64,000 nucleotides of DNA from Granulosicoccus sp. (GTDB lineage Bacteria > Pseudomonadota > Gammaproteobacteria > Granulosicoccales > Granulosicoccaceae), in contig JALZWO010000072.1 of NCBI GenBank assembly GCA_023300375.1, positions 1 through 64,000 on the forward strand. Direction: 5' to 3'. Positions 44,051 to 53,491 of the stretch are shown one piece after another; within the stretch, counting starts at the first letter, position 1; every line of letters begins with the position of its first letter. The position numbers and the translations under genes are program-made. The notes beneath the pieces were generated by a model that saw only the letters and a program-made list of their open reading frames with translations, did no database searches and had not been told where the DNA came from.

Positions 44051-46566
44051 TTGCCTTACCAGGATTCATGTTACGAGACCTACGTGGTGCAAGCAAGGTG
44101 GGTTCTTTGTGGGTATTTGGCGCTTGTTTATTGCTGGGTATAGCGTTAATTGCCACTTGCGGAAGCCTGCTTCAATTGGTTCGCGATGGCTTCGAGCAAC
44201 AAGAACGTAACTTGTTTGGAGGTGACGTACAGATAAGCCAGCGCGAGGCCATCACCCAAGAGCAGGCCCTATGGCTGAACGCAAATGCAGATACTTCACT
44301 TCTACTTGAGCTGCGTACCATGATGGGCACTGAGGCTGGTGACTTTTCAGTAGTGGAACTGCAAAGTGTTGACGAATCCTACCCCCTGTATGGAGAGATA
44401 ATACTCGCTCCCGATACCAGCTTGAGAGAGGCAGTTGCACAATCAAGCGATGGCGTTTGGGGAGCAGCGTTTGACCCAGCTCTGGTAGAGCAACTCGCAC
44501 TCAGTGTGGGACAGACAGTCAGCATTGGTGATATACAGGTAGAACTGCGCGCCCAGATTATCAAGCAACCCGATAGAAGCTTAAGAGCCGACTTTCGAGG
44601 CCCACCAGTCATTATTGATGAAGGTGCTTTGAAAGACAGTGGTTTATTGTCACCTACAAGTCTTATCGACTACGATTACAGGCTCCGAGTTAACGAGGAT
44701 CCGGTTGCATGGCGCGAACGTCTGCGCAACGAGTTTCCTGATGCACAGTGGGAAGTACAAACAGTAGAAGAGCGTGGTGAGCTTGTGGGTCGGCGATTAG
44801 ATCAAGTCGCCTCAGTACTGCTACTCATTGGCTTCAGCACATTACTCATTGGCGGTCTAGGCGTAGCAAACAGCGTAGGCGCATATTTACAAACCAAATT
44901 GAAAACGATTGCCACGTTGCAATCGCTGGGCTCTCGCGCTCACCAAGTGGCATCAGTCTACGTTGGACAAATTTTGCTATTAGCTACTGTTGCTAGTGCC
45001 GCAGGGGCACTGCTGGGTTCAGCGGTAGCGTGGATTGCCGCTCAAGCCCTTAGCGAACGACTCCCACTCGAACCCTCGCTGCAAGCACTGGTTGCGCCCA
45101 CACTGCTTGCCATCATTCTTGGTGTCTGTACAGCTCTTGGATTCACACTACCGATGCTCGGACGCACCTTGAACAACCCCACAGCCCTACTTATAAAAGG
45201 CATCACCGACGACTCCATAGCATTACCCTCAGGCTACCTGAAGGCCACTATCGCTGTAAGCTTTATCGGATTTTTTCTGCTGTTGCTATTTGTACCCGAA
45301 CCGCTTATCGCCGTCGGTTTTGTCATCAGCATAGCTATTCTGCTTCTCCTACTCAATGGCGCTGTGTGGTTGATCCGCAAAGGCGCCCGAAAACTGATAC
45401 ACGTTCGTACACTTGATGGTCACTTTGCACTGCGCTTAGCCATCGCTGGCCTATATCGACCTGGTGCCTCCTTACGCCCCATGTTGTTATCCCTAGGCAC
45501 TGCACTCACGTTGTTAGTCACCTCTGCACTGATCATTGCTGCAACGTTTCAGACCTTGAACTCAACGGTGCCACAACGTGCTCCCTCTATGGTGCTCTAT
45601 GACTTGCAAGAACCACAGTTAGCCGATTTTGATAAGACAGTTGCCGCACTAAAAGGCTATGAAGACCACAGCCTTGCACCACTGGTACTTGGCAGACTGA
45701 GCCGCGTGAATGGTGAAAATCTCAGTGATAGTGATACTGCCGATCGAGCCCTGGAAGCCAATGATGAACATAAGCTCAGCTATCGCTTAAACAATATCGA
45801 CAACACAACCGTTGATAGAGGTGAATGGTGGCCCACAGATTACACGGGACCTGCACTGGTTGCTATGGAAGATCGTGAAGCTGATCAACTAGGGCTTCAA
45901 GTGGGTGATGCTCTCGAATTCAGTATTTTGGGAGAGCGCGTAGAAGCTACATTATCAGCAATCTATTCTCAGGCACGATTCGAAACCAGTTTTTGGTTAG
46001 AGGCTGTGTTTACCGATGACGTCCTTGATCCCTACATTACTCGTTACATTGGCAGCATCATGCTTGAACCAGGCACAGACATCGCAGCTCAGTCAATACT
46101 GGGAAGCGAATTTCCAAACGTAGTTACTGTGCGTACAGCAAAAATACTCGAAGCATCGCGTTCTATTCTTGAAAGTGCCGGTTTAGCTATGATGCTTATC
46201 GCAGCGGTAAGCTTAAGTGCCAGTATTCTGGTAATGGCAAGTGTTGTAGCGGTGAACAGACAACGCCAAGTTTATGAAGCGTCGATCATGCACGCTATTG
46301 GAACTCGCATGAGTGTTGTCATGAAAAGCGTCATTATTGAGTACATGCTACTCGCATTTGTATTGTCGATATTTGCAATGATTACGGGTAGTGCACTTGC
46401 ACAGGGCTTATTAACGTTCTGGTTGAAGTTGGATAGTGAGGGCAGCGTGTGGGCGGGAGTTGCGGTTGCATTCGGTGCCTCAACACTGTGCCTGGCGGCA
46501 GGCGCACTGTGGCTCGTATCCACATTGCGCGTCTCCCCTGCACTATTGCTCAAGCGAGCAGCCTGA
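44047..46566 (+). CDS. FtsX-family ABC permease, YbbP type
   Basis: The 839-residue inner-membrane protein has about ten membrane segments, in two FtsX cores linked by a middle pair of helices and large periplasmic loops. The N-terminus (FMLRDLRGASKVGSLWVFGACLLLGIALI) and VASVLLLIGFSTLLIGGLGVANSVGAYLQTKLKTIATLQSLG match YbbP. The C-terminal half repeats the motif with VNRQRQVYEASIMHAIGTRMSVV. It pairs with the overlapping ATPase gene. The cargo of YbbAP is not established. In E. coli the pair neighbours tesA, which is not here; instead a metallohydrolase follows 114 bases later. Confidence 0.87.
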   Translation: MIALPGFMLRDLRGASKVGSLWVFGACLLLGIALIATCGSLLQLVRDGFEQQERNLFGGDVQISQREAITQEQALWLNANADTSLLLELRTMMGTEAGDFSVVELQSVDESYPLYGEIILAPDTSLREAVAQSSDGVWGAAFDPALVEQLALSVGQTVSIGDIQVELRAQIIKQPDRSLRADFRGPPVIIDEGALKDSGLLSPTSLIDYDYRLRVNEDPVAWRERLRNEFPDAQWEVQTVEERGELVGRRLDQVASVLLLIGFSTLLIGGLGVANSVGAYLQTKLKTIATLQSLGSRAHQVASVYVGQILLLATVASAAGALLGSAVAWIAAQALSERLPLEPSLQALVAPTLLAIILGVCTALGFTLPMLGRTLNNPTALLIKGITDDSIALPSGYLKATIAVSFIGFFLLLLFVPEPLIAVGFVISIAILLLLLNGAVWLIRKGARKLIHVRTLDGHFALRLAIAGLYRPGASLRPMLLSLGTALTLLVTSALIIAATFQTLNSTVPQRAPSMVLYDLQEPQLADFDKTVAALKGYEDHSLAPLVLGRLSRVNGENLSDSDTADRALEANDEHKLSYRLNNIDNTTVDRGEWWPTDYTGPALVAMEDREADQLGLQVGDALEFSILGERVEATLSAIYSQARFETSFWLEAVFTDDVLDPYITRYIGSIMLEPGTDIAAQSILGSEFPNVVTVRTAKILEASRSILESAGLAMMLIAAVSLSASILVMASVVAVNRQRQVYEASIMHAIGTRMSVVMKSVIIEYMLLAFVLSIFAMITGSALAQGLLTFWLKLDSEGSVWAGVAVAFGASTLCLAAGALWLVSTLRVSPALLLKRAA

Positions 46567-46680
46567 TTAACGCGGCCCGCCTATCTGCACAGCCGAGCAC
46601 ACATGGCAAAGTCACTCTGGATAAGCTGAGTCAGTTACCATACGCTCACCGTTGAACCTACTACTGGCGTATACCTACGG

Positions 46681-47496
46681 ATGAATTCTGCAACAACACT
46701 GACACTTCTGGGCACCGGCTCCTCAGGCGGCGTGCCGCGAGTTGGCAATGTCTGGGGAGCGTGCGACCCTGACGAGCCAAAGAACCGACGTAGACGATGT
46801 AGTTTGTTGATAGAAAAAACAAAAACATCAATAACTGGTGCCTCTATAACTACCGCAGTCATCGATGCGGGAGCTGATCTTCGCGAGCAATTGTTAAGCG
46901 CGAAGGTGGACTCAATAGAAGGTCTCGTTATCACCCACTCACACGCAGACCATATATTTGGCCTAGATGATCTTCGCCAAATGGCTATCAACTTACAGCG
47001 TCCTATCGATGTCTGGGTCGATCAGTGGGCACGCAAACAAGTGATGGCGGCGTTTGAATACTGCTTCGTTCAAGCTCCGGGCTCTAGCTATCCCAGCTTT
47101 TGTACAGAACACCAAATAACACCGCACGAACCCTTTACTATTGGCGGACCAGGCGGCATGTTGACTATCAACACGCTGGTGGCAGAGCATGGTGACATCA
47201 ATGCACTAGGCATCCGTGTCGGTGACGCCGTGTATCTTCCAGATATGAAAAAAATCAGTAATACGGCATCTCTGCAACTACTCACGGGCGTGAAAGTGCT
47301 CATCGTTGATGCCTTGCGATACAAATCTCATCCGTCACACATGAACCTCGAAGAGTGTCTCGCTTTTATTCAATCGGTCTCCCCTGAGCGCGCCATACTC
47401 ACAAACATGCATGGTGATCTGGACTACCACACCTTACGCTCCACACTGCCCGCTGGAGTCGAACCCGGTTTCGATGGCATGCGTATCGAACTATGA
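46681..47496 (+). CDS. MBL-fold metallohydrolase, PhnP-like
   Basis: The 271-residue protein has the metallo-beta-lactamase fold: LTLLGTGSSGGVPRVGNVWGACDP at the N-terminus (a PhnP-type metal site loop), ITHSHADHIFGLDDL for the dinuclear metal centre, and later histidines in HMNLEECLAF and NMHGDLDYH. Such enzymes are phosphodiesterases acting on cyclic phosphates or nucleotides. No phosphonate genes are nearby, so the PhnP role itself is not implied. Its stop overlaps the aminotransferase start by four bases, giving a translationally coupled pair. Confidence 0.87.
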   Translation: MNSATTLTLLGTGSSGGVPRVGNVWGACDPDEPKNRRRRCSLLIEKTKTSITGASITTAVIDAGADLREQLLSAKVDSIEGLVITHSHADHIFGLDDLRQMAINLQRPIDVWVDQWARKQVMAAFEYCFVQAPGSSYPSFCTEHQITPHEPFTIGGPGGMLTINTLVAEHGDINALGIRVGDAVYLPDMKKISNTASLQLLTGVKVLIVDALRYKSHPSHMNLEECLAFIQSVSPERAILTNMHGDLDYHTLRSTLPAGVEPGFDGMRIEL

Positions 47497-48590
47497 ATAT
47501 TCCGTTTACACAGCATGTGCAATCACTGCCAGACACCGTACCGTTTGTAGGGCCAGAAACAATAGAACGCCAATTAGGCAAACATTTTATTGCCCGTATT
47601 GGAGCCAATGAAAGTGCATTTGGCATTAGTGAACAAGCTCGAGACGCCATCAAACTAGCAACCTGCGAGCGGGGTTGCAGCTGGTACGCAGATCCAGAAA
47701 ACCACGAACTCCGCACGCTTCTAGCCGATCAACACCAGGTAGCGATGAGCCATGTGTGCGTTGATGCAGGCATAGACTCCCTGATAGGGCTAACTATTCG
47801 TTTGTTCATTGAGCCAGGCATGTCAGTAATCAGTTCTCTAGGCGCATACCCAACGGTTAACTACCATGTGAATGGCTTTGGTGGCCAGATACATAGCGTG
47901 CCGTACAAAGACAACCACGAAGACCCTGTGGCTTTGGCTAAAAGCGCCCACACCAACAATGCTCGCTTGGTTTATCTGGCCAACCCTGACAATCCCATGG
48001 GAACTTGCCTTGCTCCAGAAGCTATCCAGCAACTACTCAATGACCTGCCAGACAATTGTCTACTCATGTTAGACGAAGCCTATATCGAGTTCATGGACAA
48101 GACGCCGTCTCTACCCATTGACATCACTGACCCTCGCCTACTACGTTTTCGAACGTTCTCGAAAGCCTATGGCATGGCAGGCATGCGCATTGGTTATGTC
48201 CTAGCACACCAAGATATTATTTCTGGTTTCAATAAAATTCGAAATCACTTTGGCGTAAATCGCTTGGCACAGCTAGCGGCAGCAGCGTCACTCAAAGACA
48301 CGAATTTCATCAGCAGAATAAAACAAGAAGTAGAAATTGGTAGGCGGCGCATATACGCGTTGGCCGATTCGCTTAGCCTGGAGTATGTGCCTTCAGCAAC
48401 CAATTTTGTCGCTGTCAATATTGGCAATGAACAGCAAGCCAACACTCTTATTGCAAGCTTGGCACAAAAAGGAATATTTATCAGAAAACCTGCAATTGCA
48501 CCACAAAGCCAATACATACGTGTCGGCGTTGGCACTCATGAAGAGCACGAACTATTGATAAAGACACTGCCAGCACTACTTGGAATATAA
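47493..48590 (+). CDS. HisC-like PLP-dependent aminotransferase
   Basis: The 365-residue fold-type I aminotransferase resembles histidinol-phosphate aminotransferase. ANESAFGISEQARDAI and the Tyr-Ala-Asp-Pro segment mark substrate contacts, LANPDNPMGTCL binds cofactor, LDEAYIEFMD has the PLP Asp, and FSKAYGMAGMRIGYVLA holds the Schiff-base Lys and phosphate-binding Arg. It could serve histidine synthesis or transaminate an aromatic amino acid or phosphono compound. No his operon is nearby. It is translationally coupled to the metallohydrolase gene, an odd partner for HisC. Confidence 0.82.
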   Translation: MNIPFTQHVQSLPDTVPFVGPETIERQLGKHFIARIGANESAFGISEQARDAIKLATCERGCSWYADPENHELRTLLADQHQVAMSHVCVDAGIDSLIGLTIRLFIEPGMSVISSLGAYPTVNYHVNGFGGQIHSVPYKDNHEDPVALAKSAHTNNARLVYLANPDNPMGTCLAPEAIQQLLNDLPDNCLLMLDEAYIEFMDKTPSLPIDITDPRLLRFRTFSKAYGMAGMRIGYVLAHQDIISGFNKIRNHFGVNRLAQLAAAASLKDTNFISRIKQEVEIGRRRIYALADSLSLEYVPSATNFVAVNIGNEQQANTLIASLAQKGIFIRKPAIAPQSQYIRVGVGTHEEHELLIKTLPALLGI

Positions 48591-48624
48591 AAATGTCGCT
48601 GGCGAGTCGCAGTATGCAGACGTA

Positions 48625-49539
48625 CTACTTTTGTAGTTTGGCTTCTCGGTAAAAAATATATAAACCACTGGAAATAATCAGCCCAGCACCCACCAATGTC
48701 CACCGATCAGGCCAGGTGCCAAAAACCAGAAAACCCAGAATAATTGCCCAGATAAGAGCGCTGTAGCTAAAGGGCACCACCAATGATGCCGGTGCATTCC
48801 GAAAGGCACGTATCAAGCAAAAATGGCTGACACAGCCAAAAAAACCAACAATTATCATCAACAGCCACTGGTTTGCCTCTGGTGGTATCCAGACTGAAGG
48901 AGCATACGCTGACATCACCACGATACCCACCACTGCTGAATACACCAAAGTGGTGGTGCCGTTATCCACTAAACGCAGTTGCCGCGTCAGTATTTGATAC
49001 ATCGCGTTTGAAGCAGCAGCACAAATTAGCAGAATATATCCGCGCTCAGGAATCCAACTACTGCTCTGGATAACAGATTCTCTGTGCTCAGGGCTGCCAG
49101 CTACTGATTGCGTTTGCACAATAATAAGTGCGCCGATAAACCCGATTAACACGCCAAGTAAACGCCTCACTCCAACCCGTTCACCCAACACGGGTATGGC
49201 CAGCAAGGTCACAAAAATTGGCGATAGAAACATGATGGCTGTGGCCGTGGACAAGTCGGTCGTTCGCAAACCTGAAAAAAATAACGACGTTGTCACCACT
49301 AACAATGCAGATCGTAGCAACTGAAGTTTCAAGGAGCCAGTCACAAAGCTGCTTAAGAATTTCTGGCGAAGAAACACCAGCATCCAACACATATGAAAGA
49401 AAAACCTGGCCCATACCACTTGAAATTGTGAGAAGTCTTGTACCAACACCTTAACCAACGTGTCCATAGATACAAAGAGACTCATGGTCAGCAGCATCCA
49501 CAAAATTCCAGCGGTAGGGTTTTCTTTATGCTCCATCAT
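48625..49539 (-). CDS. DMT superfamily (EamA) transporter
   Basis: The 304-residue protein has ten membrane helices as two EamA repeats. The first ends in IPVLGERVGVRRLLGVLIGFIGALIIV, and the second has FSYSALIWAIILGFLVFGTWPDRWT, a common export-type signature. It shares the VLGERVG-x-RR pattern with the DMT protein at 35511. It is convergent with the aminotransferase gene across 34 bases. It lies 59 bases after the class V aminotransferase gene on the same strand and may be co-transcribed. Substrate unknown. Confidence 0.87.
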   Translation of the reverse strand: MMEHKENPTAGILWMLLTMSLFVSMDTLVKVLVQDFSQFQVVWARFFFHMCWMLVFLRQKFLSSFVTGSLKLQLLRSALLVVTTSLFFSGLRTTDLSTATAIMFLSPIFVTLLAIPVLGERVGVRRLLGVLIGFIGALIIVQTQSVAGSPEHRESVIQSSSWIPERGYILLICAAASNAMYQILTRQLRLVDNGTTTLVYSAVVGIVVMSAYAPSVWIPPEANQWLLMIIVGFFGCVSHFCLIRAFRNAPASLVVPFSYSALIWAIILGFLVFGTWPDRWTLVGAGLIISSGLYIFYREAKLQK

Positions 49540-49598
49540 TCACTACCGTATTAATCGAGGAAATCAGGATGCAGAGGAGATTTTGTAGACCTTAGCGC

Positions 49599-50828
49599 TT
49601 AGGTTCGTGTTGCGGTTGCAATGTATTTCATCGCAGCGTCTACACCGCCCTCACTATTTTTTATTCCCAAGGCATGTAGCCCTGTTTCTATACAAGCTAG
49701 CATTCCCAATAGCGCATGCGGGTCAAGATGTCCCATGTGTCCGATCCTAAAAAGATCATCAGTGGTCTTTGCACCATTGGGCTCAAGGTTCAATCCTATG
49801 CCAAGCGTTAGCCCTGTCTCACTCTCACACCAAGCACGCAATCGACTTGCCAATCCAGATTCAGTTTTGACACAGGTTACAACCCACGAACGATCCTCCG
49901 CATTGGGCACATTAAACGCTAAGCAACCACTGTTTGCCCAGCAATCCAACGCCGCCCAGACTGCTGTGGCTTGCACTCGGTGCCGTTGCCAAACATTCTC
50001 CATGCCTTCTTCTAACAGCATATCCAAAGCTTCTCGAAGTCCGAACAGATGATGAGTAGGGGGCGTGCCTGAGAAACGAGCTGCGAAGTACTCCGGATAC
50101 ACTCTTGATTTCCAATCCCAGTAGGGAGTGTTCAAGTTGGCTTCTTCATACAAGGGCCACACACCATCTCCAATAAAAACGATACCCAGACCCGGTGGAG
50201 TCATCAAACCTTTCTGACAACCAGTAAGCAAAATATCAACGCCCCAAGCATCCATTTTAAAGGGCTCACATCCAAATGAGGCAATGCTGTCGACCATCAA
50301 CAGAGCGGGATGAGAGCATGCTGTCATAGCCGACCGTATGCTCGGAATGTTGTTGCTCACCGAAGAGGAGGTTTCAGTTTGTACCGTAATAACGGCTTTT
50401 ATGGAGTGTTCAGTGTCACCACGAAGAGCCGCCTCAACACGTTCAACCTGTACTGATTGATCTGTGCCGAAATCAATAACCTCAACATTGATACCCAGGC
50501 TTTTGGCAGTTTGTGCCCAACCAGCACCAAACCGACCTGTTTGTAGCGACAGGATAGTATCGCCTTTGCTTAGCGTATTAACTAAGGCAGCTTCCCAGGT
50601 TGCATGCCCATTACCAATGTAAATTAGTGCATGACCACTGTTTCCAGCGATCGTGTTGAGATCGGCGTAGACAGTGTCGCTAACCTCAAGGAGTTCACCT
50701 TCGTAAATATTGGGTGCTGCGCGATGCATTGCACGCAGCACCCTATCTGGCACAACCGAAGGACCCGGCAACGCGTGATGTCCTCTGCCAGCTGCAAGCC
50801 GGACGGAGTTGCCGTTTGGTTTAGCCAT
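49599..50828 (-). CDS. Class V aminotransferase (alanine/serine-glyoxylate type)
   Basis: The 409-residue PLP enzyme resembles alanine- or serine-glyoxylate aminotransferase and related purine-breakdown transaminases. GPSVVPDRVLRAMHRAAPNIYEGEL is the N-terminal substrate region. YIGNGHATWEAALVNTLSKGD binds cofactor, VDSIASFGCEPFKMDAWGVD has the PLP Asp, and LLTGCQKGLMTPPGL contains the Schiff-base Lys in the usual context. The role may be amino-group transfer to glyoxylate. It is divergent from nothing: the SDR remnant and icd lie upstream on the same strand. Exact substrate cannot be read. Confidence 0.85.
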   Translation of the reverse strand: MAKPNGNSVRLAAGRGHHALPGPSVVPDRVLRAMHRAAPNIYEGELLEVSDTVYADLNTIAGNSGHALIYIGNGHATWEAALVNTLSKGDTILSLQTGRFGAGWAQTAKSLGINVEVIDFGTDQSVQVERVEAALRGDTEHSIKAVITVQTETSSSVSNNIPSIRSAMTACSHPALLMVDSIASFGCEPFKMDAWGVDILLTGCQKGLMTPPGLGIVFIGDGVWPLYEEANLNTPYWDWKSRVYPEYFAARFSGTPPTHHLFGLREALDMLLEEGMENVWQRHRVQATAVWAALDCWANSGCLAFNVPNAEDRSWVVTCVKTESGLASRLRAWCESETGLTLGIGLNLEPNGAKTTDDLFRIGHMGHLDPHALLGMLACIETGLHALGIKNSEGGVDAAMKYIATATRT

Positions 50829-50840
50829 ACTTTTTACAAC

Positions 50841-50984
50841 CTATGAGAACAACAAGCCACCATTGCTATTAATGGTGGTACCTGTGATAAATGATGCTTC
50901 ACTGGATGCCAGATAGCTCATCAAATCGGCTACATCTTCCGAACGCCCTCCCTTTTCAATGGCGTGGCGTTCGCAACGTTTTTA
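50841..50984 (-). pseudogene. C-terminal remnant of a short-chain dehydrogenase
   Basis: The minus strand encodes about 46 residues ending at a TAG: the segment SEDVADLMSYLASSEASFIT followed by GTTINSNGGLLFS is the diagnostic C-terminal end of SDR oxidoreductases of the 3-oxoacyl-ACP reductase/hydroxybutyrate dehydrogenase type. An in-frame stop precedes it, and no catalytic YxxxK or nucleotide-binding part remains, because the icd gene begins immediately upstream. The fragment lies 12 bases before the aminotransferase start. It is the leftover of a deletion or rearrangement that joined icd and this site. It is not in the ORF track. Confidence 0.8.
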
Positions 50985-51009
50985 CGGCTTTATTCTCTTA
51001 TGATAGCGT

Positions 51010-53238
51010 TTACGCGTCAACCAGCTTATTCAAGGTGCTGCTCGGACGCATGATCTGTTCGCGCAGCTCAGGGCTTGAGCAATAGTATCCACCGATGTCT
51101 GCAGGTTTACCCTGTACGGCATTGAGTTCAGAGACAATTTTTTCCTCACTAGCTAACAGCTCACTGTGAAACGCCTTAAACTGCGCCGCAAGTTCGGCAT
51201 CATCAGTTTGCTGTGCAATAGCTTCTGCCCAATACAAAGCCAGATAAAAATGGCTTCCACGATTATCAAGCTGGCCCACTTTGCGTGATGGCGACTTACC
51301 ATTGTCTAGCAGTTTTCCAGTAGCTTCATCGAGTGTTGTTGCCAGGATTTTTGCTTTCGGATTGCTGTGCTTTATGCCGCACTCTTCAATAGAGACAGCC
51401 AGAGCAAGGAACTCACCCAACGAATCCCAGCGCAAGTGATTCTCTTCGAGTAGCTGTTGCACATGCTTGGGAGCAGAACCACCTGCTCCAGTTTCAAACA
51501 AACCACCGCCTTCCATCAATGGCACTACTGACAGCATTTTTGCGCTTGTGCCCAATTCAAGAATCGGGAACAAATCAGTAAGGTAGTCACGAAGAATGTT
51601 CCCAGTGGCAGATATAGTGTCTAGCCCACGTGCAACCCGTTCTAGCGTGTAACGCATAGCCCGCACTTGAGACATGATCTGGATATCCAAGCCTTTAGTG
51701 TCATGCTCTTGCAGGTAGGTCTCAACTTTTTTGATTAACTCGTTCTCGTGAGGACGGTAAGGGTCGAGCCAGAAAACTACCGGCGTTGCAGATTCACGTG
51801 CACGTCGTACGGCCAACTTCACCCAATCGCGGATAGGCGCATCCTTGGTTTGACACATACGCCAGATATCACCCTCTTCCACTTCTTGCTCAAGGAGTAC
51901 CTCACCTGTCTCAGCATCTGTAATACGTGCAGTGCCGGCACTAGTGGCTTCAAACGTTTTATCGTGTGAACCGTACTCTTCTGCTTTTTGCGCCATCAGC
52001 CCCACATTAGGCACAGTACCCATCGTGGTGGGATCAAAATTACCATGCCACTTACAAAAGTTTATGACCTCTTGATAAATACGGGCAAAAGTTGACTCGG
52101 GAATAACCGCTTTACAATCATAAAGCTTGCCGTCGCCTCCCCACATCTGACCGCCAGAGCGAATCATGGCTGGCATGGATGCATCAACGATCACGTCACT
52201 AGGAGAGTGGAAATTGGTTATACCTTTCGCCGAATCAACCATGGCGAGTCGTGGACGACGGACCTGACAAGCATGCAAATCACGCTCAATCTCTTCGCGC
52301 TTAGACGCCGGTAATTCGGCAATTTTTTGATACAGCGTTGCCATACCATTGTTGACATTGATCCCTAATTCATCGAAGTAGGCACCGTGCTTATCAAACG
52401 CATCTTTGTAAAAAATCTTCACTGCATGACCAAACACAATAGGGTGCGACACCTTCATCATGGTGGCTTTTACATGCAATGAAAACAGAATGCCTGATTC
52501 GCGGCAATCTTCCATTTCACGCTCGTAAAACTCGCACAGCTCGGTCTTACTCATAAACATAAGATCAAGCACTTCATGAGCAAGCACTGGGATCTCGGCT
52601 TTGAGCACGTCGCTATTGCCGTCTTTAGTTATTAGCTCCATACGCACTTTACGCGCCTTATCCAGCGTCAACGATTGCTCACCAGCATAAAAATCGCCTT
52701 CATGCATGTGAGACACGTGAGTACGCGACCATTGCTTCCACTCGCCCATAGAATGAGGGTGCTTTTTTGCAAAATTCTTCACAGCATTTGGCGCACGTCG
52801 ATCAGAATTGCCTTCGCGCAGCACAGGATTTACGGCACTACCTAATGCTTTGCCGTAGCGTTTACGCAGTTCTTTCTCTTCCTCAGTTTGAGGATCGCTG
52901 GGAAAATCAGGCAGAGCATAGCCATTGTCCTGCAGCTCTTTGATACAGGCTTGCAGCTGTGGAACTGACGCACTGATATTGGGCAGTTTGATAATGTTGG
53001 TATTGGGTTCTTGGGTTAGTTCACCCAAGTGCGCCAAATTGTCTTCAACTTTTTGACCATCGTTCAGGTATTCGGGGAATTCTGCTAGCACCCTCGCTGC
53101 CACTGAAATATCACTGGTTTCTATATCGATGCCGGCAGCTGCCGTGAATTTGCGCACAATGGGCAGCAAAGAGGCTGTCGCCAGCAATGGGGCCTCATCG
53201 GTGAAGGTGTATATTATTTTTTGCTTATTGTCAGACAT
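51010..53238 (-). CDS. icd: Monomeric NADP-dependent isocitrate dehydrogenase
   Basis: The 742-residue enzyme is the monomeric (type II) isocitrate dehydrogenase, which oxidises isocitrate to 2-oxoglutarate with NADP in the TCA cycle. Family patterns run end to end: [84 protein letters not shown] and [20 protein letters not shown]. An AAGGGT site precedes the start. It is much larger than, and unrelated to, the common 416-residue homodimeric Icd. It supplies the 2-oxoglutarate central to nitrogen sensing by NtrB/PII. It is a single gene next to the SDR remnant. Confidence 0.96.
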   Translation of the reverse strand: MSDNKQKIIYTFTDEAPLLATASLLPIVRKFTAAAGIDIETSDISVAARVLAEFPEYLNDGQKVEDNLAHLGELTQEPNTNIIKLPNISASVPQLQACIKELQDNGYALPDFPSDPQTEEEKELRKRYGKALGSAVNPVLREGNSDRRAPNAVKNFAKKHPHSMGEWKQWSRTHVSHMHEGDFYAGEQSLTLDKARKVRMELITKDGNSDVLKAEIPVLAHEVLDLMFMSKTELCEFYEREMEDCRESGILFSLHVKATMMKVSHPIVFGHAVKIFYKDAFDKHGAYFDELGINVNNGMATLYQKIAELPASKREEIERDLHACQVRRPRLAMVDSAKGITNFHSPSDVIVDASMPAMIRSGGQMWGGDGKLYDCKAVIPESTFARIYQEVINFCKWHGNFDPTTMGTVPNVGLMAQKAEEYGSHDKTFEATSAGTARITDAETGEVLLEQEVEEGDIWRMCQTKDAPIRDWVKLAVRRARESATPVVFWLDPYRPHENELIKKVETYLQEHDTKGLDIQIMSQVRAMRYTLERVARGLDTISATGNILRDYLTDLFPILELGTSAKMLSVVPLMEGGGLFETGAGGSAPKHVQQLLEENHLRWDSLGEFLALAVSIEECGIKHSNPKAKILATTLDEATGKLLDNGKSPSRKVGQLDNRGSHFYLALYWAEAIAQQTDDAELAAQFKAFHSELLASEEKIVSELNAVQGKPADIGGYYCSSPELREQIMRPSSTLNKLVDA

Positions 53239-53491
53239 AAAACTGCGACCCTTATTAGGCTAGAGATAGCTGGAAATATCGAATAGTGTCGGGCTTGAGA
53301 GAACAATCATAATCCGCATCTCAATGAGCAGACACCGCCTGACGGTTCATTATAAACGAGCTGGGCATACACTGCCGCCTCAACTCACCCCTGCGAACAA
53401 TACAGGCATTGCACTCATGAACGCTGGGCAAAAGCCACAACCAACCGAGGTCCGACAGCCGCTTACCCCATCTGTTCAACGTTAAGCCTGT

